Source: Bacteroidetes bacterium GWF2_33_16
GTDB taxonomy: Bacteria; Bacteroidota; Bacteroidia; Bacteroidales; UBA12077
Direction of reading: 5' to 3'
Assembly: GCA_001768565.1 (NCBI GenBank)
Contig: MEOE01000023.1
Location: forward strand, 287,215-351,214
Length of the DNA stretch: 64,000 nt
Shown one piece after another: positions 1-9,860 of the stretch. The notes beneath the pieces are model-generated. The model worked only from the letters and a program-made list of their open reading frames with translations. It was not told where the DNA came from and searched no databases. How positions within the stretch are numbered: position 1 is the stretch's first letter; each line of letters opens with the position of its first letter. Both the position numbers and the translations under genes were made by a program.

Positions 1-2476
1 CTGCCTGAACCATTATTTCTTCGTTTTGCATCAGTATTTCCTGGGTTCGCTCCTTTACAATTCTTTCCAGATTTTCTTTTTCCTTGATTAATCTATAGGT
101 ATATATTTTAACAATCAGAACAATAAAAAGGGTTGCAATAATGATATATCCAATATAGGCCCAAATGCTACGATACCAAGGAGGCAAAATCTCAAATTCA
201 TAACTTGCAATACTACTTTCAATATTATAAATATTTCTTGCTTTAACTTCAAATACATATTTTCCTTCGGGCAGGTTAGTATAAACCCTTTTTGTTTCGG
301 TACTCCAAATCGACCAATCTTTATCATAACCATCGAGGAAACAACTATACAAATTCTTAGATTCATCTTCAAAAAATGGCCAGGCAAAGTGAAATGTTAA
401 CGAGTTATTCTTGTAGTTCAATGCTGCACCTAAATTAACGTTTGAACTCGTATTTAAGTAATTGTGATGTAATCCCGAATCAGATAAGGATTTGTTTATT
501 TTATAGTTTGTTCCATAATAGAGAATAGAGTCGCCAGTTACAACTTTTCTAACCAATGCAGGGGGAAGATCAAAATAATCTCTATTCGTTTTGCCTTTGT
601 AAGTAAATGTTCCGCGGGTAGTACCAAACCATAAAACTGTATCATCGGTAGTTGTAATATAATATTCAGTAAGTTGTTCATCTTTTAATCTATATTCGAA
701 AAGCGAATCTTGCTTGATGGTATTACTATCTTCCAGAATCTCTTCATCATCGTATTTAAACTCCTCAAAAAGGTTTGTTGAATAATTAAACTTAAAATCT
801 TTGTTGCCTGAAAAGAAAAGAACCTGGTTTTTATATTCATATATGCTTATTGCATTAATATATGGTAATCCATGGGTTGTATCAAATAATTTCGTTTTAA
901 AAGCAGTACTTTTTTCGTTCAAGGGATCTGATATTTTATAAACTCCTTTATAGCTAGCGCTTAACCAAATATTTCCGAGTGAATCTTCGCAAATCTCACG
1001 AATGTTATCATAAATACCATATTTAGTACCAAGATCCTGCCATTCGCCATCTTTGAAGTTTAATAATCCAACACCCGTACTAAATCCAACAAAAAGTTTT
1101 GAAGGATCTTTTCGATATTGATAGGTTCTAAAAACTCCTTTATAATTGGAAATTTGTTTTGACTTACTTCCCTCAATCTGAAAAAGACCTCTACCTGTAG
1201 ATACAAGTAATAGTGATTTTTTTGTAGGAATAAATCCTGAAAACACTTCTTGATTTTTCAAGAATAATGGTGGATGAAAATACAGGAAGCTCCATGATTG
1301 CTCAAAAGTACCATCAACAGGATAAAAATTATTTAATGTAAAATTAAGTGAGTCAAATTCACGATTTGTATAGAATACTCCTGAGCCGGTGGCAACGTAT
1401 ATTTTATTATCAATACTTGCAACATCAGCCAATGTGCCATTAATCCCTTTTTCATCATTCCAGTATCTGTAGGGCGAATTAATTTCTATTTGACTAATTC
1501 CATTAGCTAAAGCCAGCCATAAGGAATGATTTTCCTGATAAAATAAAAAATGATTAGCACTTTTTATTCCTATAGATTCATGGTTTATAACATCAATCAC
1601 ATTCCAGTTATTATCAACAATGAGAATATCTCCGAGTACAGTACTTAAAGCATATTTATTTTTTGATAATTCAATGCCATGATAAAATGCATGTTTAATA
1701 AAAAAATCGTTCAGTATTTTAGCCTTGGGTGATATCTTATTAAAAGGGGTAATATTAATTTTTTCACCTGAAAAATCATACAAATAAAAACCTTCTGTAC
1801 GTGTACAGATAATTAATTTGTTATCCTGTTGAAAGATTGCATGAATACGCTTATCAGCGAAGAAATCTCCCTGCGAAATAAGTTTTAATGAATTGTTTTC
1901 AAATTTTAATAGGCCATTACCCATTTCCTGAACATAATACGAATTGTTTACTTTAAAACTTAAGTAAAAACGTTCGTTTTCGCTTTTCCAATAATCGAAC
2001 TTGCCTTTACAATATCTAAAAAGAAATTTGTCACTTAAAAAGAAAACGGTATCAGTAAATGTGTTAATATCCCAGATTTCACCAAAATCTGAATATTCGG
2101 AGTCTACCAAACTATTAAGAGAAAAATAGGTTTGTTTGCCATAATTATCGGGAGCCAAATAACCCATCTGGCCAAATGCACCAATATATAAAACGTTATT
2201 TTTATCAATAGATAAACAGCGTACCGAAGAAAAATTTGAAACAGGTATTTGGTTCCAGTTAACACCATCATATTCCAATATACCGGCTGAATTACCAAAA
2301 TACAAAACACCTCTCTTGTCCTGAGTTATAGCCCAATTTTGGGTTCCGCTTTTATATTCTTTTGGCGAATAATACTTCGATAAAATCAATCCTTTTTCCT
2401 GAGCAGATAATTGGAGAATTAAACAGCATAGAAAAACTAAAGTTAAAGCGATATATTTCTTTGGATTTAAGTCCAT
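1..2476 (-). CDS. Two-component regulator propeller sensor (3' end outside window)
   Basis: I translated this frame by hand; it stays open from the ATG at 2476 to the window edge. The protein starts with a signal peptide (LTLVFLCCLILQLSAQ), then a long periplasmic region with repeated propeller-like segments (for example GNIWLSASYKGVYKI, DTVLWFGTTRGTF). A Y_Y_Y-type segment follows (YKNNSLTFHFAWPF to GKYVFEVKARN), then one membrane helix (WAYIGYIIIATLFIVLIVKIY) and the start of a coiled coil (ERIVKERTQEILMQNEE). The missing C-terminus is probably a kinase domain. The start overlaps the stop of the LytTR regulator (TAATG), so the two are co-transcribed and likely form a signalling pair. The ligand is unknown. 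Confidence 0.85.
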   Translation of the reverse strand, partial: MDLNPKKYIALTLVFLCCLILQLSAQEKGLILSKYYSPKEYKSGTQNWAITQDKRGVLYFGNSAGILEYDGVNWNQIPVSNFSSVRCLSIDKNNVLYIGAFGQMGYLAPDNYGKQTYFSLNSLVDSEYSDFGEIWDINTFTDTVFFLSDKFLFRYCKGKFDYWKSENERFYLSFKVNNSYYVQEMGNGLLKFENNSLKLISQGDFFADKRIHAIFQQDNKLIICTRTEGFYLYDFSGEKINITPFNKISPKAKILNDFFIKHAFYHGIELSKNKYALSTVLGDILIVDNNWNVIDVINHESIGIKSANHFLFYQENHSLWLALANGISQIEINSPYRYWNDEKGINGTLADVASIDNKIYVATGSGVFYTNREFDSLNFTLNNFYPVDGTFEQSWSFLYFHPPLFLKNQEVFSGFIPTKKSLLLVSTGRGLFQIEGSKSKQISNYKGVFRTYQYRKDPSKLFVGFSTGVGLLNFKDGEWQDLGTKYGIYDNIREICEDSLGNIWLSASYKGVYKISDPLNEKSTAFKTKLFDTTHGLPYINAISIYEYKNQVLFFSGNKDFKFNYSTNLFEEFKYDDEEILEDSNTIKQDSLFEYRLKDEQLTEYYITTTDDTVLWFGTTRGTFTYKGKTNRDYFDLPPALVRKVVTGDSILYYGTNYKINKSLSDSGLHHNYLNTSSNVNLGAALNYKNNSLTFHFAWPFFEDESKNLYSCFLDGYDKDWSIWSTETKRVYTNLPEGKYVFEVKARNIYNIESSIASYEFEILPPWYRSIWAYIGYIIIATLFIVLIVKIYTYRLIKEKENLERIVKERTQEILMQNEEIMVQA

Positions 2477-3204
2477 TATTCAGGGTCAAGAATATCTTGA
2501 TTACTTAGTTTGCTTAATACTTCAAACACAGAATCTTTATATGATCTTCCAATTGGCAACTCTGTTTTACCTATATCAATTGATGAATGGCTGAAAGCAT
2601 CAATTTTTTTAATAGCAATAATAAATGATCTATGAATTCGCAAAAAATCTTTTGTATTCAACTTTGTTTCAAAAAAGCTTAATTGTTGTTTGGTAATAAC
2701 AGTTTTGCATGATGTTACAACTTTCACGTAATCCTTATTGCTTTCAAGGTAAAGAAGATCATCAAAATAAACTTTTACCATTTTCTTATTTTCCTTGAGA
2801 TACAAAAACTCAGTATTCCCCTCTTGATATTCAATATCTTCTTTTTTTGCAAACTTTTCGGCAATACGATTAATAGCAACTAATAATCTTTCGAAGGTTA
2901 AAGGTTTAAGCAAATAATCATCTATATTCAAGTTAAAACCTTCAATAGCATAATTCTTATTTGCCGTAGTAAAAATAACTGAAGGGTGCGTTGGAAGGCT
3001 TCTGATAAAATCGACTCCAGAAAGATTAGGCATTTCAATATCTAAAAAAAGTAAATCAACCTCTGTTTTTTGTAAAAATTCATAAACAGGGATTGCACTT
3101 TCAAATTTTGCTAGCACTTCTATATAAGGTATTTTTTTAAGATACCCTTCCAATATTGTTAAAGCCAATGGTTCGTCATCAACAATAACACATTTTAGTT
3201 TCAT
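2476..3204 (-). CDS. LytTR-family response regulator
   Basis: This is a 242-residue response regulator. The receiver domain spans about 1-120, with acidic pocket D9/D10, phosphoacceptor D55 (in LLFLDIEMPNLSG) and conserved K100 (DDYLLKP). A LytTR DNA-binding domain fills about 135-235 (YLKENKKMVKVYFDDLLYLES, FLRIHRSFIIAIKKI). It is the first gene of a two-gene unit; its stop overlaps the start of the propeller sensor by one base, which strongly suggests it is that sensor's partner. The divergent neighbour is a secreted T9SS protease, a possible but unproven target. No good Bacteroidota promoter is visible in the 239-base gap upstream. Confidence 0.93.
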   Translation of the reverse strand: MKLKCVIVDDEPLALTILEGYLKKIPYIEVLAKFESAIPVYEFLQKTEVDLLFLDIEMPNLSGVDFIRSLPTHPSVIFTTANKNYAIEGFNLNIDDYLLKPLTFERLLVAINRIAEKFAKKEDIEYQEGNTEFLYLKENKKMVKVYFDDLLYLESNKDYVKVVTSCKTVITKQQLSFFETKLNTKDFLRIHRSFIIAIKKIDAFSHSSIDIGKTELPIGRSYKDSVFEVLSKLSNQDILDPE

Positions 3205-3443
3205 AAGATTCTTAATGTTAGGCCAGTCCCCTTGTTAGGGCCAATAAATCACGCGGCAATTTATAAATAATTTTCAATATAAGTAAATAATCCTAACGAT
3301 AAAAAATAATGAGTTGTTTTCAACTTTCTGAGCAAATTGATTTTTGGGGGTAGATTTTTGCTGTCTGTCGATAACAAATTTATATTTTACGAATTGGTTG
3401 TAAATTTTGCAAAATTTACTCTTAACCTATAACTCTTTGCACT

Positions 3444-6413
3444 ATGAAAAAATTTACTCTATTAACTTTTATTTTAACACTTTTACTGGCTATTTCAGTA
3501 TTTGCACAAAAAGGGTATGTAAACCCAGCTGCTAAATATTGCGATATGTTAGGTTACCGCTACGAAATTAGCTCTGCAAAAGGGGCTGGCGAAGTTGGAA
3601 TGGTTCATTTACCAGACGGTAGAATTGAAAATGCATGGGATTTCTTTAAAGGTAAGGTTGCTCAGGAATATTCTTTTGCAGCTAAGTATGGTTACGACAT
3701 TGAAACAGAAGTCGTAAAAGAAAATGGATACATTACCGAAACTGCTGTTTGTGTTCGCTCAAATAAAGGTATTGAAGAACGCATTCCATTACTTGATCTT
3801 ATGGATATGATGGGCGAGCCATTAATTACAAATGAGAACAGAAGCTTATCAGATTTTCATGCCGATGCTGAGGTTGATCCAAATTTCGAAGTAGCAAAAG
3901 CTCTCCCAACCTCATTTGACTGGAGAAGCTATAATGGACATACTTATATTGGAGCCCCACGTGACCAAGGAAGTTGTGGTTCATGTTATGCTTTTGGCGC
4001 TACAGCAGCAGCAGAAGGAACATACAACTTTGCAACTGGCAAATATGATAGTAATACAGCTGATTTTTCAGAATCATATATTGCATGGTGTTTAAGCACA
4101 ATGCCTGCTTATAGCAGTCATTTTAGCGGTTGCAATGGTGCTGACTATGATTATATGGAATTACAAGCTTTAGTTGATATAGGAACTGTTGATGATGTAT
4201 ATTTCCCATATGTTACAACAGCCAACCAATCATGTCCATCAGCAGCAACAAACGCCCCAAAAACTAAGTTTGCAAGCTGGAGTCGTGTAACATGCTCTGA
4301 TATTGATGCTATTAAAACAGCAATTATGACTTATGGAGTTGTTGATGCTGCAGTTTATGTTACTACAGCTTTTTCAAATTATTCAGGTGGTATTTTTTCT
4401 GATGCCAGCACAGCTTGCTCAACTAGTCCATGCTATAACACACCTACAAACCATGCTATTGCTTTAGTTGGTTGGGGTTACGATGCAACTTATGGTGATT
4501 ACTGGATTTTAAGAAACTCTTGGGGTGGCTCATGGGGTGAGGGTGGCTATATGAGAATTGATGCTACTTCTGCTCGTGTTGCCTGCTCTGTTTGTTATAT
4601 GACATATGTTAGCGATGGAACAACTGCTCCATCTGTTACAACTAATTCTGTTACTTCTATTACTGATAATTCAGCTATTTGTGGTGGAAATATTACATCA
4701 AATGGTGGTGCAACTATTACTGCAAGCGGATTAGTTTTTGCGAAAACAACTGCTCCAACAACAGCTACAGGTACTGTAGTTTCTACATCTCCTGTAACAA
4801 CAACTGGATCTTATAGCTTAACCATGAGTGGTTTAACTGCAGGAACAAAATATTATGTTCGTGCTTATGCAACCAATTCAAAAGGAACAAGTTATGGCAC
4901 AGAAACCAGCTTTACTACAACAGGAACTCCTCCAATTGTATATTGTACATCATTAGGAAGTAACTATAGTTATGAGTGGATTGCTGGTGTTAAGGTTGGT
5001 ACATTTACAAATACATCAACTGCTGCCGGCTATACTGATTTTACAAGTAAAACAATTACAATGGCTGCAGGAACAGGTTATGCAGTAACGCTTACTCCTG
5101 GATTTGCAAGCACAACATACAACGAATACTGGAAGATTTGGGTTGACTTAAATGCTGATGGAGATTTTGTTGATACTGGCGAACAAATTTTCGACGGTGG
5201 TGCATTAACAAATACAGTAGAAACAGGAACAGCTACTATTCCAGCTGGAACTACTGCAAAAACAACCCGCATGAGAGTTTCTATGAAATACAATGCAGCT
5301 CAAACATCTGCTTGCGAAACATTTAGTTATGGAGAAGTTGAAGATTATACTGTAAATATTACAACAGGATCAACAAATATAGCTCCAACAGCTGAGGCTA
5401 ATGGCCCTTATACTGGTGTAACCGGAACTACTGTTACATTTAGTAGTGCAGGTTCAGCGGATTCTGATGGATCGATTGTAAGTTATTTATGGAATTTTGG
5501 TGACGGAAGCACAAGTACAACTGCAAATTCTACACATACTTATACAACTGCAGGTACATATACTGTAACTTTAACTGTTACCGACAATCTTGGTGCAACA
5601 GGAACTGATCAGGCAACTGCAACAATAACCACATCTGGAGGCGGGTCTACTGTTGAATTACTATATACTGATTTTGAAAGCGGTTTTGGTCCTTGGACTG
5701 ACGGCGGAGGTGATTGCTCCCTATATACAAGCGGAACAAGAGCTTACGGAGGCTATAATGCTGCAAATATTCAAGATAACTCCGGTACAGCATCGTCATT
5801 CTATTTAACAAATGGTATTGATGTTCATACGCCAGGTTATGTTCAAATAAAAGTTGACTTCTATTTCTATGCATATAGTATGGAAACAGGTGAAGATTTT
5901 TGGGTACAATACTACAATGGTTCAACATGGTATACTGTTGCAACATATAAAAGAGGAACTGATTTTAATAACAGCACATTCTATTCTGCAACTGTAACAA
6001 TTGATGAAGCAAATTATACTTTCCCAACAGGAATGAAGATACGTTTCATGTGCGATGGAAGTGATAATAATGATGACGTTTATATTGACAACGTAAAAAT
6101 TTCTGCATCAACAGTTCGTACAGCTATAAATACTGGAAATGATTTAGTTGAATTAAATAAAATATCAGAAGAGGCTAACTTCTTAAAAGAGATTAAATTA
6201 TATCCAAATCCAACAAATAACGAATTACATGTAATTATACCAATGGATAATGCAGACGTTAAAGTTATTAACTCAGCTGGATCAGTAGTAAAAGAGATCT
6301 ACTTTTCTGAAAGAGAAAAAACAATAAATGTTGCTGACTTACCAAATGGTATTTATATGATTTATATGATTGGCGAAGACGGTCCTATTGTTGAAAGATT
6401 TATTAAACAATAA
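3444..6413 (+). CDS. Secreted papain-family (C1) cysteine protease with T9SS tail
   Basis: This 989-residue multidomain protein has a signal peptide (1-21) and a propeptide region to about 150. The C1 peptidase domain is about 154-390, with oxyanion Q175, catalytic C181 (QGSCGSCYAF), H337 (NHAIALVGWG) and N358 (LRNSWGGSWGEGGY). A fibronectin-like segment follows (about 395-492), then a GEVED-type domain ending at about 638 (SYGEVEDYTVNI), a PKD domain (about 645-730, YLWNFGDGS) and a jelly-roll-like module (about 737-890). The C-terminus is a type A sorting signal (LYPNPTNNELHV to the end, FIKQ). It should be exported by the type IX system and anchored or released at the surface. All catalytic residues are present. 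A clear terminator follows. Confidence 0.95.
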   Translation: MKKFTLLTFILTLLLAISVFAQKGYVNPAAKYCDMLGYRYEISSAKGAGEVGMVHLPDGRIENAWDFFKGKVAQEYSFAAKYGYDIETEVVKENGYITETAVCVRSNKGIEERIPLLDLMDMMGEPLITNENRSLSDFHADAEVDPNFEVAKALPTSFDWRSYNGHTYIGAPRDQGSCGSCYAFGATAAAEGTYNFATGKYDSNTADFSESYIAWCLSTMPAYSSHFSGCNGADYDYMELQALVDIGTVDDVYFPYVTTANQSCPSAATNAPKTKFASWSRVTCSDIDAIKTAIMTYGVVDAAVYVTTAFSNYSGGIFSDASTACSTSPCYNTPTNHAIALVGWGYDATYGDYWILRNSWGGSWGEGGYMRIDATSARVACSVCYMTYVSDGTTAPSVTTNSVTSITDNSAICGGNITSNGGATITASGLVFAKTTAPTTATGTVVSTSPVTTTGSYSLTMSGLTAGTKYYVRAYATNSKGTSYGTETSFTTTGTPPIVYCTSLGSNYSYEWIAGVKVGTFTNTSTAAGYTDFTSKTITMAAGTGYAVTLTPGFASTTYNEYWKIWVDLNADGDFVDTGEQIFDGGALTNTVETGTATIPAGTTAKTTRMRVSMKYNAAQTSACETFSYGEVEDYTVNITTGSTNIAPTAEANGPYTGVTGTTVTFSSAGSADSDGSIVSYLWNFGDGSTSTTANSTHTYTTAGTYTVTLTVTDNLGATGTDQATATITTSGGGSTVELLYTDFESGFGPWTDGGGDCSLYTSGTRAYGGYNAANIQDNSGTASSFYLTNGIDVHTPGYVQIKVDFYFYAYSMETGEDFWVQYYNGSTWYTVATYKRGTDFNNSTFYSATVTIDEANYTFPTGMKIRFMCDGSDNNDDVYIDNVKISASTVRTAINTGNDLVELNKISEEANFLKEIKLYPNPTNNELHVIIPMDNADVKVINSAGSVVKEIYFSEREKTINVADLPNGIYMIYMIGEDGPIVERFIKQ

Positions 6414-6453
6414 ATGCTAAACTTTCTGTTTTAATTTATTAACCACCCAAAGG

Positions 6454-6482
6454 AGTACCAGAGCAATCTGGTACTTTTTTTT
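6454..6482 (+). terminator. Rho-independent terminator after the cysteine protease
   Basis: A perfect 9-bp stem AGTACCAGA / TCTGGTACT with a GCAA tetraloop is followed directly by a run of T (6475-6482). It lies 40 bases after the protease stop codon and separates it from the MocR cluster. Confidence 0.93.
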
Positions 6483-6524
6483 AAAACAAATTTTTGGCCT
6501 GGTCACATTAGTTATATTTTGGCT

Positions 6525-6556
6525 TTTGTATATAATCCATTTAAGTAGTATTTTTG
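6525..6556 (+). promoter_or_regulatory. Bacteroidota promoter of the mocR cluster
   Basis: TTTG at 6525-6528, a 20-base spacer, then TATTTTTG at 6549-6556 match the TTTG / TAnnTTTG consensus exactly. Transcription should start near 6563. A possible TTG start at 6554 lies inside the -7 box, so translation must begin at the ATG at 6569, leaving a leader of only about 6 bases. Confidence 0.7.
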
Positions 6557-6568
6557 AAAAAAAACGAC

Positions 6569-8038
6569 ATGATACTTATCGACCTAACCCACAACAATGT
6601 TAATCCTTTATACCATCAGGTAATTAGCGAGATAAAGCGATTAATTGATAATGGAGTATTAAAACCTGGGGAGAAATTACCTTCAACCCGGTCATTTGCA
6701 GCACAGCTTGGTGTTAATCGCGCAACTGTTTATAAAGCTTATGAAGAATTGTGGGCATTGGGTTATATCGAAAGCAGTCCAGGATCTTACTCAATAGTCA
6801 GGGATAGGGTTACACTCGCTGAAATCCCAGAAAAATCAACAAAAAACTTAATAAACTGGGACTTAGCAGCCAACAAAAAGTTGATTAATATTGAAAAACT
6901 ACTATCAGAATCATTTACTGAAGCAGCCAATGCTAATGAGATTAATTTTTTATCGTTATACCCAGATCCCAAGTTATATCCAGTAGAAGAATTTCAAAAA
7001 TGTTTTTATTCAGTACTCCGAAAACACGGTAGAGATTTGCTTGGATATGGAGACATTAAAGGTTATTACCCATTGCGTGAGTTTATTGCCAATTATTTAA
7101 GAAAGCATGGCATACAGGTTACTACTTCTCAAATCCTTATTACAAATGGCATTCAGAATGGATTGGAATTAATTCTTAAATACCTGGTGCATTCAGATAA
7201 GAAAATACTTATTGAAAAACCATCTTACTCTTCGGCTCTTCCATTATTTCATTATTACAATGATAATGTCATTGAAATACCAATGAGTTCAGATGGAATA
7301 GATTTAATAGCATTAAAAAAAATTGCGGATAAAGAAAATATTGCTTTTTTATATACCATGCCCAATTTTCAAAACCCCACAGGTATTACAACTAGCCAAG
7401 ATCATAGAGAAAAGCTTATAGAGATATGTGAATTGTACAAAATTCCAATTGTAGAAGATGGGTTCGAAGAAGAAATGAAATATTTTGGTAAGAATATTTT
7501 ACCAATTAAATCCATAGACAAACACAACATCGTTCTTTATATGGGAACTTTTTCCAAAGTATTATTTCCAGGATTACGAATAGGGTGGATTGCCGCTGAC
7601 GAAAAGTGCATTCAGGACATGAGTCTGCTTAAAAAAATTGGCGAAACATCTGGTAATTGTTTTGATCAGGGAGTAATTAATCAATTTTGTCGTGAAGGAT
7701 ATTACGACAAACAAATTAAACGCATACAACGGGTTTATAAAAAAAGAATGATGATTGCTTTAAAAGAATTACGCGAACATTGTCCTTTGGATCTAATCGA
7801 TTATTATAAACCAAATGGCGGCTATACTATTTGGTTTGAGCTAAAAAATAATCCGATAAGTGAGAGCAAACTAGTAACTCTATTGCGTAAAAATGGAGTA
7901 GTTGTATCCAAAGGTTCGAATTTTTCATTTTCAAAACTCAACAAACTAAGCTTCAGAATTTCCATTGCCCACTGCGATGAACTCAAAATAGCTGAAGGGA
8001 TTCATAAAATTATTTCTGTAATAAAATCAATTAACTAA
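6569..8038 (+). CDS. MocR-type (GntR-HTH + aminotransferase) transcriptional regulator
   Basis: The N-terminal winged-helix GntR domain (about 1-70; LKPGEKLPSTRSFAAQLGVN, ATVYKAYEELWALGYIES) is fused to a fold-type I aminotransferase domain, the MocR/GabR/PdxR architecture. The PLP lysine is K330 in GTFSKVLFPGLRIGW, and PNFQNPTG, the typical substrate-loop motif, is present. Such regulators sense PLP or an amine-PLP adduct and usually control an adjacent PLP or amine metabolism gene; here that is the aminotransferase starting two bases after the stop. The ATG at 6569 is preferred over an upstream TTG because the TTG lies inside the promoter -7 box. The effector is not identifiable from sequence. 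Confidence 0.93.
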   Translation: MILIDLTHNNVNPLYHQVISEIKRLIDNGVLKPGEKLPSTRSFAAQLGVNRATVYKAYEELWALGYIESSPGSYSIVRDRVTLAEIPEKSTKNLINWDLAANKKLINIEKLLSESFTEAANANEINFLSLYPDPKLYPVEEFQKCFYSVLRKHGRDLLGYGDIKGYYPLREFIANYLRKHGIQVTTSQILITNGIQNGLELILKYLVHSDKKILIEKPSYSSALPLFHYYNDNVIEIPMSSDGIDLIALKKIADKENIAFLYTMPNFQNPTGITTSQDHREKLIEICELYKIPIVEDGFEEEMKYFGKNILPIKSIDKHNIVLYMGTFSKVLFPGLRIGWIAADEKCIQDMSLLKKIGETSGNCFDQGVINQFCREGYYDKQIKRIQRVYKKRMMIALKELREHCPLDLIDYYKPNGGYTIWFELKNNPISESKLVTLLRKNGVVVSKGSNFSFSKLNKLSFRISIAHCDELKIAEGIHKIISVIKSIN

Positions 8039-8039
8039 A

Positions 8040-9251
8040 ATGAATTACATACTAAATACGGTTCCGTTGCTTTCTGATGTTGAAATAACAAACGCAAAAG
8101 GAATCTATTATTATGAGAAATCGGGAAAAAGATTCATTGATCTTGAATCTGGAATATGGTGTACATCTTTAGGGCATAGTAATCGTGAACTCATAAAAAC
8201 TATAAGTAAACAAATCGCAAAACTCATACATATAAACAAGCGAGTACTTCCTTCCTATATAGATAAAGTAGCAGAAAGAATTCTTAAAATAGTCGGTTTC
8301 GAAGGCAAAATATTTTTTTTAAATACAGGAAGCGAGGCTATTGAATTTGCAATAACGCTGGCCGGTTTAATAAATACAAACAAATCATTAATAACATTTG
8401 TAGACAATTATGTCTCGGCTTATGGACAAGCAACTGGAATTGAAAATAAAATAGATATTTGGAAATGCTATAAATGCGATTCGAGTAAATGTTCGTTAGA
8501 TTGTCAAGTACTTAAAAATAAAATAGCAGAAAATGCTACATTGATATTTGATCCATTTTGTTTCTCGCGTAATGTTATTGAAATACCCCAAAAGCTCATT
8601 AATACATTAATTGCAGAAGTTAGAGCTAAAAATGGAATAGTGATTCTTGATGAAGTAACTACCGGATTAGGTCGTACAGGAAAATGGTTTGGTTTCGAGC
8701 ATTATAATATTCAGCCAGATATTGTTGTTTTAGGCAAATCGCTAGGAAATGGATATCCGGTTAGTTCTGTTTTGGTAAGTACAAAAATTGCCAACGAGAT
8801 AGAGAATCAAAAATTCAGCTATTATCAATCACATCAGAATGATCCATTAGGATGCCGTGTTGCAGAAAGGCTTGTTCAAATTCTCGAAAAAGAAAAAATG
8901 ATCAAGAGAGCAGCAGAACAAGGTGCATTCTTTTTAGAATTATTAAAAAAAGAGTTGCGCACGAGCGAATATGTGGTTGAAATAAGAGGTAAAGGACTAA
9001 TGATTGCCATTGAGTTAAGCAATGCTCATTGTGCTGAAAACATTGCAAAAAAACTGCTAAATAAAGGCATAATAATCGGTTTTTCAATAAAATTTAATGT
9101 TCTAAATATTTTTCCCCCATTTATTATTACTAAAAAAGAAATTACTAAAATTGTACAGAATTTAAAAGAGTGTCTTGATCCAACAATTGAATTACATGAA
9201 AGAAATATCAATAATATCAGTTACCCTTATCAATATCTTCATAGGATATAG
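8040..9251 (+). CDS. Class III (omega-type) PLP aminotransferase with an extra Cys4 cluster
   Basis: This 403-residue enzyme has the class III hallmarks: GSEA (97-100), the cofactor aspartate D204 (VILDEVTTGLGRTG) and the Schiff-base lysine K233 (LGKSLGNGYP). Relatives include 4-aminobutyrate, acetylornithine and ornithine aminotransferases; the specific substrate cannot be assigned. Unusual is C143-x2-C146-x4-C151-x3-C155, which looks like a small metal-binding knuckle inserted where family members normally have the active-site loop region. The gene starts directly after the MocR regulator, so it is probably its target, and its 3' end overlaps the next gene by 56 bases. Confidence 0.9.
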   Translation: MNYILNTVPLLSDVEITNAKGIYYYEKSGKRFIDLESGIWCTSLGHSNRELIKTISKQIAKLIHINKRVLPSYIDKVAERILKIVGFEGKIFFLNTGSEAIEFAITLAGLINTNKSLITFVDNYVSAYGQATGIENKIDIWKCYKCDSSKCSLDCQVLKNKIAENATLIFDPFCFSRNVIEIPQKLINTLIAEVRAKNGIVILDEVTTGLGRTGKWFGFEHYNIQPDIVVLGKSLGNGYPVSSVLVSTKIANEIENQKFSYYQSHQNDPLGCRVAERLVQILEKEKMIKRAAEQGAFFLELLKKELRTSEYVVEIRGKGLMIAIELSNAHCAENIAKKLLNKGIIIGFSIKFNVLNIFPPFIITKKEITKIVQNLKECLDPTIELHERNINNISYPYQYLHRI

Positions 9252-9795
9252 ATACTGTAGCCTAACATACAAACAAGAAATTAAGCCAGCATTGGCCATG
9301 TGGCTATTCTTCACCCTTGCTGTAGCGTTGAGTCTTATAACATACATGGCAGATGGCGAATATAGTTTTTGGGATAACATCCTAAATACAACCGACATTT
9401 TTTTAGTATCGACAGTATCCGTTTTCATTTTTATTTATGGAGATAAAAGCACTCGGTTTAATAAGTTCGACACAGCTTGTTTAATTGCAGTTCTTTTAAT
9501 TATTGTTTTCTGGGTTATTTCTAAAAACCATATTGCAACAAATCTCTTAATTCAGTTAATTTTGGTAATTGCTTATTTCCCGGTAATTAAGAGATTAATA
9601 AAATCAAAAGAAAATACGGAGCCGTTCATTGTATGGATAGGCATGATGTTAGCGCCCATTTTTGCGCTTATATCGAGTAAAGGAATATTGGCAACTGTAT
9701 ATTCGGTAAGAGCTATAATCAGTGTTGGATTGCTTTTATTATTAATGTTGCGAATTGAATACTTGTATAAAAAAAGCACGATAAAGCAAGCATAA
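9196..9795 (+). CDS. Multi-pass membrane protein of unknown function
   Basis: This 199-residue protein has about six hydrophobic segments (IISVTLINIFIGY, AMWLFFTLAVALSLITYM, IFLVSTVSVFIFIYG, TACLIAVLLIIVFWVI, LLIQLILVIAYFPV, IVWIGMMLAPIFALI, AIISVGLLLLLMLRI). I do not recognise the family. The chosen ATG gives a 56-base overlap with the aminotransferase gene; an in-frame TTG at 9175 is less likely. Tight linkage to the MocR and aminotransferase genes suggests a role with the same substrate, for example uptake or sensing, but nothing in the sequence proves that. Confidence 0.75.
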   Translation: MKEISIISVTLINIFIGYRYCSLTYKQEIKPALAMWLFFTLAVALSLITYMADGEYSFWDNILNTTDIFLVSTVSVFIFIYGDKSTRFNKFDTACLIAVLLIIVFWVISKNHIATNLLIQLILVIAYFPVIKRLIKSKENTEPFIVWIGMMLAPIFALISSKGILATVYSVRAIISVGLLLLLMLRIEYLYKKSTIKQA

Positions 9796-9860
9796 TAAGG
9801 TTTTTAAGAAAATCATCTGTTGAATTTTAATAAAGAATAGGAATTATTTAAGAATTTTTC

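Noticed and set aside
5647-5946. 99-codon frame opposite the protease gene
   Set aside because: It lies fully inside a domain-rich gene and has no features; a shadow.
9175-9195. TTG start for the membrane protein
   Set aside because: The ATG at 9196 gives a normal N-terminus and a shorter overlap.
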